Assembly (NCBI GenBank): GCA_963738835.1
Contig: CAVTYH010000009.1
Span: forward strand, 682,001-746,000
Direction: 5' to 3'
Length of the DNA stretch: 64,000 nucleotides
DNA from: CAVTYH01 sp963738835
GTDB lineage: Bacteria > Planctomycetota > Planctomycetia > Pirellulales > JADZDJ01
Shown here: positions 25,092-36,228 of the stretch, piece after piece
Position numbering within the stretch: position 1 is the stretch's first letter
Layout of the letters: each line of letters starts with the position of its first letter
Translations under genes and position numbers: made by a program
The notes under the pieces: model-generated
The model's database searches: none
Told to the model about the DNA's origin: nothing
What the model saw: the letters and a program-made list of their open reading frames with translations, nothing else

Positions 25092-26153
25092 ATGGACCGT
25101 CACGTCTTAACAACCGATCGCGCGGAACATCAAATCATTACCGCGGAACAGCACATCCTTTGGGAGCAGCGTAAGCGGTTTCCACAGGCTTCGGGCGCTT
25201 TTTCGTGGTTGCTTTCCGGCATCACGTTGGCCACGAAGATGACGCAAGCGAAAGTCCGCCGAGCAGGACTTCTCAATTTGTTGGGCGATGCCGGCACGGT
25301 CAACGTTCAAGGCGAACAGCAGCAGAAGCTTGATGTTTATGCGAACCAGGCGCTGTTGCACTGTCTGAGAATGCGCGACGATGTGGCGATTTTGGCTTCC
25401 GAGGAAGATGATGATCCGGTGATGTTCGAGGGGCGTGCCGACAGCGGCAAGTACATCGTCGTGGTCGATCCGCTGGATGGTTCTTCGAACATCGACGTGA
25501 ATGTCGGTGTAGGAACGATTTTTTCAGTGCTGGCGAAACCTGCCGAAGTCTCGCACGAAAGACCTGACGCGGCGGTCCTGCAGCAAGGATTGCAACAGCT
25601 GGCAGCTGGATATGTCGTTTACGGCTCGTCCACAATTCTGGTTTACACAACCGGCCATGGTGTGCATGGCTTTACACTCGATCCAGATATCGGCGCGTAT
25701 GTGCTCAGCCATGAAAACATTCGCATGCCTGCCGCTGGCAAGATTTACTCGGTGAATGAGGCAAATGCAGACAGTTTTCCAGAGTGCTACCAGCGCTATC
25801 TGGCCAAACTACGCAGCGGAGCGACAGGGCGGCAGTACACATCCCGCTATATCGGCTCGCTAGTGTCCGATTTTCATCGCACATTGCTAAAAGGGGGCGT
25901 CTTCTTGTATCCGCCGACTGGTGATTATCCGCATGGGAAACTGCGACTGTTGTACGAAGCTAATCCGATCGCCTTCATCGCCGAGCAGGCTGGCGGAATC
26001 GCAACCGATGGAGAGCGGCGGATTCTGGAAATCGAGCCCAAAAAAATTCACCAGCGGGTACCACTGTGTGTGGGTGGAAAGACGGAGATGGAAGAGCTGT
26101 TAAGTCACACCTGCGGTGATGCGTGTGAACGTGCGATTAACAACTGCCATTGA
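25092..26153 (+). CDS. fbp: Fructose-1,6-bisphosphatase class 1
   Basis: A 353-aa enzyme with the class 1 metal and substrate motifs: ILASEEDDDPVMFEG, VVVDPLDGSSNIDVNVGVGT (residues about 125-145), GYVVYGSSTILVYTTG, RYIGSLVSDFHRTLLKGGVF and KLRLLYEANPIAFIAEQAGG. It removes the 1-phosphate of fructose-1,6-bisphosphate in gluconeogenesis. GGAGGCAGGAGGCG precedes the ATG. It sits between a phasin/SDR pair and the propionate operon; both carbon routes feed oxaloacetate to gluconeogenesis, which may explain the grouping. Confidence 0.93.
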   Translation: MDRHVLTTDRAEHQIITAEQHILWEQRKRFPQASGAFSWLLSGITLATKMTQAKVRRAGLLNLLGDAGTVNVQGEQQQKLDVYANQALLHCLRMRDDVAILASEEDDDPVMFEGRADSGKYIVVVDPLDGSSNIDVNVGVGTIFSVLAKPAEVSHERPDAAVLQQGLQQLAAGYVVYGSSTILVYTTGHGVHGFTLDPDIGAYVLSHENIRMPAAGKIYSVNEANADSFPECYQRYLAKLRSGATGRQYTSRYIGSLVSDFHRTLLKGGVFLYPPTGDYPHGKLRLLYEANPIAFIAEQAGGIATDGERRILEIEPKKIHQRVPLCVGGKTEMEELLSHTCGDACERAINNCH

Positions 26154-26164
26154 TCCGGCGCTGC

Positions 26165-27154
26165 CTATCCCTTTAGCCCGAAGGCTTCGAGAATCAGTCG
26201 TGCGGCAGCTTCTGGTGTGATCATGCCGGCTACAACGTCAGCTTCAACCTGTTTGCGAATCGAATGCACGGCGGGGTGAGTGCGGACTGCCTGACGCAAG
26301 CGGTCTTCGACCACCGCCCACAACCAACCCAAATTCTGTTTCCGTCGTCGTTCCAGTAAATTGCCACTCGCCTTTAGCTTTGTGTACCGTCGCTCGACGG
26401 CACTCCAGACGGCTTCAATGTGCTGATGAAACAAGGCGCTGCACGTCACGACGACCGGCGCGCATTCGCTTGTGCCCACCAGCGATTTGAACGCCAGATC
26501 ATATTGCCTCGCCGCAAGCTCCGCGGCCGCCAACGTAGCGCCATCGGCTTTGTTGACCGCAATCACGTCGACCAGTTCCAGAAGTCCGCGCTTGATGCCC
26601 TGCAATTCGTCGCCGGCGCCGGGCAGCATCAGGGCGACGAAGCAATCGGTGATATTGGCGACCATGGTTTCCGATTGCCCAACGCCAACGGTTTCAATCA
26701 GCACCACGTCATATCCAGCAGCTTCACACACCAGCATGCTTTCGCGCGTCTTGCGGGCGACGCCGCCGAGCGTGCCGGCCGATGGCGACGGGCGGATATA
26801 TGCATTCGACTCCGTTGCCAAGCCAGACATCCGAGTTTTATCACCCAGAATGCTGCCGCCGCTTACGCCGCTGGATGGATCGACGGCCAGCACGGCTACG
26901 CGGCGACCTTTATGCACAAGACCCAGCCCCAGCGACTCGATAAAGGTGCTCTTGCCCGTCCCAGGTGCACCGGTGATGCCAACTCGAATAGCCCCTCCGG
27001 TAAAAGGCAGCAGCCGGTTCAGCAGTTCTTCCGCCAATGCCGCATGCCGTGGACTGCTCGACTCGATCAACGTCAGTGCTCGAGCCAGCACTGCGAAGTT
27101 TCCGCTGCGCACTCCATCAAAGTACTGGTCGATAGTTAATTCAGGGCGGCGCAC
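26165..27154 (-). CDS. meaB: Methylmalonyl-CoA mutase-associated GTPase MeaB
   Basis: 329 residues with the G3E-family GTPase motifs: P-loop GITGAPGTGKSTFIESLG, switch-associated VLAVDPSSGVSGGSILGDKT, Walker B DVVLIETVGVGQSE, and VNKADG for guanine. MeaB loads and protects adenosylcobalamin on methylmalonyl-CoA mutase. It is the last gene of the minus-strand operon, directly behind the mutase gene, which is the classical position. Confidence 0.93.
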   Translation of the reverse strand: MRRPELTIDQYFDGVRSGNFAVLARALTLIESSSPRHAALAEELLNRLLPFTGGAIRVGITGAPGTGKSTFIESLGLGLVHKGRRVAVLAVDPSSGVSGGSILGDKTRMSGLATESNAYIRPSPSAGTLGGVARKTRESMLVCEAAGYDVVLIETVGVGQSETMVANITDCFVALMLPGAGDELQGIKRGLLELVDVIAVNKADGATLAAAELAARQYDLAFKSLVGTSECAPVVVTCSALFHQHIEAVWSAVERRYTKLKASGNLLERRRKQNLGWLWAVVEDRLRQAVRTHPAVHSIRKQVEADVVAGMITPEAAARLILEAFGLKG

Positions 27155-27239
27155 GGCTCAAGAAGTCCAAATAGGAATTTAGGATGGGAAGTCGGAGCTG
27201 TGTTCAGCGCCGGCAGCCTATCGTCTTGGGGCATCATCT

Positions 27240-29413
<2,174 letters not shown>

Positions 29414-29516
29414 GATGTTCAGGATTCAAAGTTCAGGAGAATGGATCGTCGAAATAGCCGGAGGGCGTTGGCCTCCGATTAGTTTCAAGCATATAAATTC
29501 ACTGTTGGCCAATTCT

Positions 29517-31624
29517 TCATGCATCGTTTTGCAACACTCCTACGGCACGGAGCATTTCTCGCAGCGTGGTCACAACATCGCATTTGATGAAAATGAAACG
29601 ATCGACGCCGGCAGGCGCCGATGCTTCCTCATGAGCGCCAGGATTACCGGCGAGGACGACCAACTTGGCACCGGCCTCTTTCAGCTTGGCCGCGGCCTGC
29701 GGAACCAGCTCCGGATAAAGCTTGTCGGACGAGCAGATGACGGCGATCGTCGCGCCGCTTTTTGCGAACGCTTGAGCTGCGGCTTCAGCGTCTTTGAAGC
29801 CATCATTGCTGATGACCTCGAATCCGCCGGCCGCGAAAAAGTTCTTCGAGTAGGTGGCGCGAGCCGTATGATGCGACACCGGCCCCAGGTTGGCTAAAAG
29901 TACCGCCGGCCGTCGGCCATGCTTCGCTTGCCAGGCATCGCTGGCGTTTCGCAGGGCTTCGAACGGCTCGGCGAAGCTCCGCAGTTCCAGTGGTAGAATT
30001 TCGATCGTCTCTTTGTGAAAGCCCAACGCGCCGGCAATTTGACCGACTGTCGCTCCTTGGGCTGCTGCTTCGATGGCGGCGGCTGGCTGTGAAGCCCCCG
30101 ACATTTCGCGCAGAGATAGATTCTTGCGTCGCGTCGCGACGCGGCAAGCCGCTGAAGCGCCAAGCCGGCCAAATCGATCGGTCGAAAGCTCACTCGATCT
30201 TCGCGAACATCGGGGAATTCGCTGACTCCGGTGATCCCCTCTTTCCGTCGGGAAATATCTTTGGCGCGGGGAGCGAACGCCGATTCGATTTGTCCGGCAA
30301 CCCAGCCAGTTTTCAGCGCCTCCAGCATACCGCCTTGCCGCTCGATCTGTTGAAAAATGCCCCACGCCTTTTCTGCTAGCTGTTCCGTAAGGCGTTCGAG
30401 AAACCAACTTCCGCCGGCCGGATCGATAACGCGGTTCAAATGGGCTTCTTCCTGCAAAATCAGCAGCGTGTTGCGAGCAATGCGGCGGCTGAATTCGCTG
30501 GGTGGGCCGATTACGGCATCAAAGTGCATCGACGTGATAGATTCCGCACCGCCGACTCCGGCGGCAAAAACGGCGACCGTGTTCCGCAATAGATTGACGT
30601 ACGGATCACGCTCCGTCAGCACACGCCGGCTGATTCGGGCGCAGATGTGCATCGCGCCGGCTGTCGTCGATCCTCCGCATGCTTCGACAACCCGCGACCA
30701 TAATTGCCGCGCTGCACGCAGCTTCGAAATCGCAAGGAAGTGATGCGTGCCCAAACTAATGTTGAACAGAATCTGTTTTGCGGCTGCGTCGATGCTCAGC
30801 CCGGCGGAAGCCATCGCGCGGAGATACGCGACCGCCGTTGCCACTCCAAATGCAATATCTTGAGCCGCGGTGGCGCCGGAGTGATGGTACGGGCCGGTGT
30901 TCACGCCAACGGCGGTGACATGCGGATAATTCTCCGATGTCCACTTCGCTAGGTCGGTCAACTGTGACATCGCTGCCGATGGGGAAATCGGCAAGCGGCC
31001 TTCTCGGGCCAGCACCCCCAAGGGATCGGCATTGAAAGCGCCGCGCACCTGGTCGCTGGAAACATTCCGGCGTCGCCACAAGGCAATCAGCATCGCCGAC
31101 GCCGGCAAAAATGCTGCTCCGGCATCAAGCGCGATGCCGGCCATATTCAGGTGTACGCCGGCAAGTGCAGCGTCCAAATCATCGACGTAGTACGCCATGA
31201 TGCCGTCGCGTCCGGACATTTCCGCTGCCAACGGATTGTCGGCATCCAATCCGTCACGGGCTGCTAGATCGAACCGCAAGAGCAACGATGTAACTCCGCC
31301 CGATAGGTCGTCGAGAATGGTGCTGTTCGTGACGGCCAAATCCGGGTGTGCATGTTCTTGTCGCAGATCCCAACCAGTCAGCACGGCGCCCAGCGGAGTC
31401 GCTCCACGGACGAACGGCGGTGAGCCGGGCAATCCTGCTTCATCGCCTTCTCCCAATTGATCGCGGCGCGTGTAAAGGGGCTGGATATCAATTCCTTCGT
31501 AGGTATGCGTGACGAGTTTCTGTTCGAACGAGACGCCCTTGAGGTCGGCTTCGGCCAAGGCGCGCCATTGGTCAAAGCTGGCCGGCGGAAAATCGTTTTT
31601 CAATGTGAATTCAGTAGCAGGCAT
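29517..31624 (-). CDS. mutA: Methylmalonyl-CoA mutase small subunit, one frameshift
   Basis: Starts at MPATEFTLKNDFPPASFDQW (ATG 31624); the open frame reaches 31777 but the extra part overlaps the previous gene. The barrel domain shows EGIDIQPLYTR, GSPPFVRGATP and RIARNTLLILQEEAHLNRVI with DPAGGSWFLERLTEQL. Near 30115 one indel moves it to the frame encoding SGASQPAAAIEAAAQGATVG and a cobalamin-fold-like C-terminal domain (RPAVLLANLGPVSHHTARAT, IAVICSSDKLYPELVPQAAA). That domain lacks the B12-ligand DxHxxG motif, as expected for the non-catalytic MutA. It forms a heterodimer with MutB. Confidence 0.87.
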
Positions 31625-31665
31625 TTGACAAAAACTCCGTCCATGCACATTACCTGAGCGAACTC

Positions 31666-33206
31666 CTAAGCGGTCGACCGGCGCGGTTCTGACGATTTCA
31701 TTGGAAACGCGGGCGGGACAATCCAATCGGGAAGCATCGAACCGTACTGCGATAAATTGCGGTGCAACTCGAAGCACCGGCTCAAATCATGCCGAATATG
31801 ACCTGGCCCGCTTTCCCGCAGATAGCGATTTAAGTACTCGCGATACATTGGGTGTGCGCAGCGTTCGACGATCAGTTGGGCACGCTGTTGAGGCGCCAGC
31901 CCTCGCAAGTCGGCGAAACCTTGTTCCGTGACGACGACATGCACGGAGTGTTCATTATGATCGACGTGTGTACACATCGGCACGATGGCCGAGATGATGC
32001 CGTGTTTGGCAATCGAGGGGCACATGAAGATGGTTAAGTACGAATTGCGGCAAAATCGCCGCTGCCGCCGATGCCATTGATCAGCCGCTGCCCACACACG
32101 TGCGTCGAATTGACATGGCCGAATAAATCGATTTCCAAGGCGGTGTTTAGCGCGATGACGCCTAACTGGCGCACGATGGCCGGATTGTTGGAGATTTCTT
32201 GCGGCCGCAGCACGATGCGTCGCGCGAAGTAGTTGAACTCGCGCTCGAATTGCGCCATTTGCGGTGGTGTGAGCACGAGTGCGCAGGTGCTGGCTCCACG
32301 AATTCGTCCGCTGGAAATCAAGTCAAAGGCAGACGCCTGTAGCACCTCGCTGTACATCAGGTAATCGGGAATATCCGTGCTTTCGCCGATGCCTTTCAGC
32401 ACAGCGTTTGCCAGGTTGCCGACGCCGCTTTGGATGGGAAGGAATTCCGGCGGCACACGACCACTGGCTAATTCGTTCGCCAAGAATTCCACAACATGGC
32501 CAGCAATCGCTTTGCACACATCGTTGGTCGGCGCGAAATCGCTGCGCTCATCGGGCTCGTCTGTCAGCACTACACCGATAATTTTTCCAGGTTCAACATC
32601 GGCATAGGTACGACCGATGCGCTGCAATGGATGATCTAAATTCAAAGCGCGACGGAATGGCGGTGGTTCAGGAACCAGGATGTCCGCAGTTTCGCTAATC
32701 CGGGGCGGCTGTCGGCGGTTGAGTTCAACGACGACTTTGTCGGCGGATTGCAAGAAAGTTGGCGAAGCGCCGATGGAGGTGCTCAGATAAACGCGCCCAT
32801 CGGAGGTAAGTTCCGTGGCTTCGATCACTGCAAAATCAATCTTGCCGAAGAAGCCGAAGAGCACCGACTGCGGTAAGTGCGAAAGATGCATATCGACGAA
32901 GGCGACTCGCCCATCGTTGATTTGCTCGCGCAGGAGCGTCGAAGACTGAAACGGGGCTCGCCAGCTAATGGCCTCGACTTCCGCCAATGCGTCGTCCGTG
33001 CTTCCAGTCGAAGCGCCCGTTAATACGCGGATCTTGTACGGTTGACCGGCGTCGTGGAGCGCTTTTGCACGCCGAGCCAAAGCGTGCGGAACCGCTTTGG
33101 CCGCGCCGGCTGGTGTGAACCCGCTGAAGGCAACCATGGCGCCATCAGGAATGATCTCGGCCACCTCTTCGGCGGCGAGGATTGGAAATGCAGCGCCGCT
33201 ATGCAT
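31666..33206 (-). CDS. Acetyl-CoA hydrolase/transferase family (succinate/propionate CoA-transferase), one frameshift
   Basis: From ATG 33206 the protein reads ILAAEEVAEIIPDGAMVAFS, TGASTGSTDDALAEVEAIS, FVDMHLSHLPQSVLFGFFGK and ADVEPGKIIGVVLTDEPDER. It continues with PIQSGVGNLANAVLKGI (catalytic Glu follows in YSEVLQASAFDLI) and GHVNSTHVCGQRLINGIGGS. Near 32045 one base shift moves to the last 125 residues: YLTIFMCPSIAKHGIISAIV, DHNEHSVHVVVTEQGFADLR. In a mutase operon this is most likely the enzyme that passes CoA from succinyl-CoA to propionate or acetate. Its start overlaps the epimerase stop by eight bases. Confidence 0.85.
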
Positions 33207-33622
33207 GGTTGCCCTTCGGAGGTTCACACAACTCCGTCAAAACGCCATAGGTGCTTTTCGGATGAATAAACGCAATTTGCATGTGATGGGCGCCAGGCCG
33301 CGGTGTCTCGTCAATCATCCGCAGGCCAGACTCCTTCAATTCAGCAATTCGCGACTTGATGTCATCAACCGTGAACGCGAGGTGATGCAATCCTTCCCCG
33401 CGCTTGTCGAGGAACGACTGCACTGAACTCGAAGGATCGGTAGGCTCCAGCAGCTCAAGTCGAACATCGCCGATCCGAAAGAAACCGACGCGGACCTTTT
33501 GGCTGGGCACGTCTTCGATGTGCTCGAATCGGGCGACCGAACTGCAGCTCATAGAACGGCTTGTGCTGGTCGATGGACCGCACCGCTATGCCCACGTGGT
33601 TTAGAGCTTTTACGGGTTGCAT
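33199..33622 (-). CDS. mce: Methylmalonyl-CoA epimerase, one frameshift
   Basis: ATG 33622 gives MQPVKALNHVGIAVRSIDQH with the first metal-binding His. A one-base indel near 33545 moves to FEHIEDVPSQKVRVGFFRIG and VRLELLEPTDPSSSVQSFLD (metal Glu), then EGLHHLAFTVDDI (metal His). The end, PGAHHMQIAFIHPKSTYGVL, contains the last metal ligand region. This VOC-fold enzyme interconverts the (S) and (R) forms of methylmalonyl-CoA, linking carboxylase or transcarboxylase to the mutase. Its stop overlaps the CoA-transferase start, so the two are translationally coupled. Confidence 0.9.
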
Positions 33623-33637
33623 CGTTATGTACCTGTT

Positions 33638-34024
33638 CTATTCGAACTCAATCAGTACTTGTCCGTTCTGTACTGAGTCGCCTGATTTCACGTTGACCTT
33701 GGCGATTTTGCCATCGACCGGCGAGGTGACGACAGTTTCCATTTTCATTGCCTCTAGCACCAACAGCACGTCATTGCCTTTGATTTGCTGACCAATCTGG
33801 GCCGAAACGCGCACCACCACACCTGACATCGGGCTGCGGCAAACCTTGCTTTCGTCGGCCACGCTTTCCTGCCCAACGGGCTTAGCTGCGGCGGCCGGTT
33901 GCGGCGTGGCGAGCGTTCGGGTCTGACCGGTCGGAGGAATATAACTAGGATGTGGCTGCTCAGGTTCGGTGGCATCAACATCGACTTCGTACACCTTTCC
34001 GTCAACGGTAATCTTGAGTTTCAA
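33638..34024 (-). CDS. Biotin carboxyl carrier protein (transcarboxylase 1.3S-type)
   Basis: A 128-aa protein starting at a TTG (34024, GGAG upstream): MKLKITVDGKVYEVDVDATE, an Ala/Pro/Gln-rich flexible linker, then the biotinyl domain with SPMSGVVVRVSAQIGQQI and VLLVLEAMKMETVVTSPVDG. The Lys in AMKM is biotinylated. It would carry carboxyl groups between the 12S-like (34604) and 5S-like (36229) subunits encoded upstream. It has no carboxylase domain, which fits a transcarboxylase or decarboxylase rather than an ATP-dependent carboxylase. Confidence 0.9.
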   Translation of the reverse strand: MKLKITVDGKVYEVDVDATEPEQPHPSYIPPTGQTRTLATPQPAAAAKPVGQESVADESKVCRSPMSGVVVRVSAQIGQQIKGNDVLLVLEAMKMETVVTSPVDGKIAKVNVKSGDSVQNGQVLIEFE

Positions 34025-34034
34025 AGGCCGACTC

Positions 34035-34361
34035 CTAACCGTAGAGAGTTGCAAAAGCGTGTGATGCCTGAATGGTGACACGCCCTTGCAAGCCCCAGGG
34101 ATTATTGTTGATTAATCGGATTTGCCGAATATGGGGTTTCACACCGAGGTAAGCCGCAATTGCCGCGCTGATGACCATGATCAGTTCTTCGGTGAGCCCT
34201 TCAGTCTTAGTAGCTTTCTCCAAGCTCGGGGTGGCTTCGTTCGCTGTGGCCGGCGTCAGCCTTTCCAGCGCGGCCATACGTTGGCTCAACCGCACCATTT
34301 CACGGTGCAGCGATTCGACGGCCTCAACCAGCTGTGCTGTATCGATCGTTACCGATTCCAT
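34035..34361 (-). CDS. Small subunit of the biotin-dependent carboxyltransferase complex (OadG-tail-like)
   Basis: A 108-aa protein. The N-terminal half is coiled coil (AQLVEAVESLHREMVRLSQR). The C-terminal half, ELIMVISAAIAAYLGVKPHI then RQIRLI and WGLQGRVTIQASH, matches a short motif found at the end of OadG-like and carboxylase-associated small subunits. It lacks the membrane helix of true OadG. The position between the carrier and a 62-aa membrane protein suggests a scaffold holding 5S, 12S and carrier together. Function is inferred. Confidence 0.65.
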   Translation of the reverse strand: MESVTIDTAQLVEAVESLHREMVRLSQRMAALERLTPATANEATPSLEKATKTEGLTEELIMVISAAIAAYLGVKPHIRQIRLINNNPWGLQGRVTIQASHAFATLYG

Positions 34362-34377
34362 GGCCTGCTCCGCAACC

Positions 34378-34566
34378 TCAGTTCGCCTGGCTAATTTTAC
34401 TGTGCAACCGATGTGCCCAAAACAAGTTAACGATGCCGGCGCTCAGGGCCGCAAAATTCCATATGTCGGGCAGCACGGTTGCCATTAAAATGCAAATGGC
34501 GCCCAGGGCGGCAATCGCATAAACGTCAATTTTGTCGGACGTGAGCGGTTGTTCAAAGATGCTCAT
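34378..34566 (-). CDS. Small two-helix membrane protein of the propionate operon
   Basis: 62 residues, MSIFEQPLTSDKIDVYAIAA then two hydrophobic segments (YAIAALGAICILMATVLP and IWNFAALSAGIVNLFWAH) and a basic tail. AAAGGAGAC precedes the ATG at 34566. It lies between carboxyltransferase subunit genes with gaps of less than 40 bases, so it is almost certainly co-transcribed. It has no match among decarboxylase membrane subunits; it could tether the complex to the membrane. Confidence 0.65.
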   Translation of the reverse strand: MSIFEQPLTSDKIDVYAIAALGAICILMATVLPDIWNFAALSAGIVNLFWAHRLHSKISQAN

Positions 34567-34603
34567 GGCTGTCTCCTTTAATTAAACAATTCGAATTCAA
34601 TAA

Positions 34604-36166
34604 TTAGAGCGGTATTAGACCATGTTTCTTCGGCGGCCGGTGGTCGCGCTTATCGTGCAGATATTCCAAGGCTTGGGCCAGATGCCGCCGAGTGTTGGCC
34701 GGTTCGATGATGTCGTCTACCAGCCGGCGGCCGGCGGCGATGTAGGGCGAAGCGAAAGCGCCGCGGTATTGTTCGATTAACTCCGCACGTTTAGCCGCTT
34801 TGTCTTCGGCTTCTTGCATCTCCTTGCGAAAAACGATTTCAACCGCCCCTTCGGCTCCCATCACAGCAACTTCTGCCGTGGGCCAGGCAAAGGCACAGTC
34901 CGCGCCCAGGTCTTTTGAGCACATCGCCACGTGTGCCCCGCCGTACGATTTCCGCAGAATGACTTGAATCTTTGGCACTGACGCCGCCGAGTAGGCAAAT
35001 AGCAGCTTCGCTCCATTGCGAATAATGCCACCGTATTCTTGCTGCACTCCAGGCAGGTAACCCGGCACATCGACGAACGTAACGAGCGGAATATTGAAAG
35101 CATTGCAGAAGCGAATAAAGCGAGCGGCTTTGGTTGCCCCGTTGTTATCGATGGCACCTGAAAGCACGCAGGGCTGATTCGCGATGATCCCTATCGAGCG
35201 GCCAAGGATACGAGCGAAGCCGACGACCATATTCGTCGCGTGTCCGGCCTGCACTTCCATGAAATCGCCCTGATCGACTATGCCGCCAATCACGCTCCGA
35301 ACATCGTAACTCTGCTTAGGGTCAACCGGCACAATCTCGTTCAGCGCTGGATTCGGATCAACGCTGCCATCCGACGGTAAGCGTGGTGGTTCCTCCAAAT
35401 TGTTCGAGGGAAGAAAGCTCAGCAGCCGGCGACATAGATAAATGGCCTCGTCGTCATCATCGGCGATAAAGTGGATCACACCGGAATGGGCCATGTGCGC
35501 GTCGGCGCCGCCCAATGCTTCGGCCGTGATGTCTTCGCCAGTCACCTGTTTCATCACTTGGGGGCCAGTGATGAACATCTGGGCTTTGCGGGTTTGAATA
35601 ATGAAATCGGTCAGCGCCGGCGAATAAGCAGCACCACCGGCGCACGGTCCGCAGATTAGCGAAATTTGCGGTACCGCTCCCGACAACAGCACATTGCTGT
35701 AAAACACTTGACCGTAACCGGACAGTGAATCGATGCCTTCCTGCACGCGGGCGCCGCCAGAATCGTTGATGAATACAAACGGGCTGCCAGTTTTTAGCGA
35801 GCGCTGCATGACGTCGGCGACTTTGAGTGAATGCACCTCACCTGCAGAGCCGCCTAAAACGGTGAAATCCTGGCTGGCCATGTGAATCAAACGACCATCG
35901 ACGGTGCCGGCGCCGGTTACTACGCCATCCGCGGGAATCTCTTTGCCGGCCATCCCGAAGTTGACTTGGCGGTGCTGTGCAAAAAGGCCAAACTCTTCGA
36001 AACTCTCAGCATCTACCAAGGCTGCAATTCGGTCTCGTGCAGTCAGCTTGCCTTGTTCCTTCTGTTTAGCGAGCCGAACCGCGCCGCCGCCTTGCTGAAG
36101 CTGCTGGCGCCTTTCGCGCAGGGCATCGACCAAACCTTGCATTGACTTCGGGGGGTTTGCAGCCAT
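34604..36166 (-). CDS. Carboxyltransferase subunit (methylmalonyl-CoA transcarboxylase 12S-like)
   Basis: 520 residues from ATG 36166 (AGGAAA upstream; the frame is open to 36232). The acyl-CoA carboxyltransferase fold is complete: GKLTARDRIAALVDAESFEE, MASQDFTVLGGSAGEVHS, FINDSGGARVQEGIDSLSGY, CGPCAGGAAYSPALTDF, ARFIRFCNAFNIPLVTFVDV, SYGGAHVAMCSKDLGADCAF, ending KHGLIPL. It is a second paralogue of PccB (21273-22805). Beside a pyruvate-type 5S subunit and a free biotin carrier it is best read as the 12S subunit that exchanges CO2 with methylmalonyl-CoA or propionyl-CoA. Confidence 0.87.
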   Translation of the reverse strand: MAANPPKSMQGLVDALRERRQQLQQGGGAVRLAKQKEQGKLTARDRIAALVDAESFEEFGLFAQHRQVNFGMAGKEIPADGVVTGAGTVDGRLIHMASQDFTVLGGSAGEVHSLKVADVMQRSLKTGSPFVFINDSGGARVQEGIDSLSGYGQVFYSNVLLSGAVPQISLICGPCAGGAAYSPALTDFIIQTRKAQMFITGPQVMKQVTGEDITAEALGGADAHMAHSGVIHFIADDDDEAIYLCRRLLSFLPSNNLEEPPRLPSDGSVDPNPALNEIVPVDPKQSYDVRSVIGGIVDQGDFMEVQAGHATNMVVGFARILGRSIGIIANQPCVLSGAIDNNGATKAARFIRFCNAFNIPLVTFVDVPGYLPGVQQEYGGIIRNGAKLLFAYSAASVPKIQVILRKSYGGAHVAMCSKDLGADCAFAWPTAEVAVMGAEGAVEIVFRKEMQEAEDKAAKRAELIEQYRGAFASPYIAAGRRLVDDIIEPANTRRHLAQALEYLHDKRDHRPPKKHGLIPL

Positions 36167-36228
36167 TGGTTGTTTTCCTGTCGATACCGCGGATTGTTGC
36201 GGCGCAACTCGCAGTTGTCTCATGGTTC

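Noticed and set aside
26420..27182. Two overlapping plus-strand frames of over 230 codons
   Set aside because: Both are antisense to meaB, whose GTPase motifs are complete.
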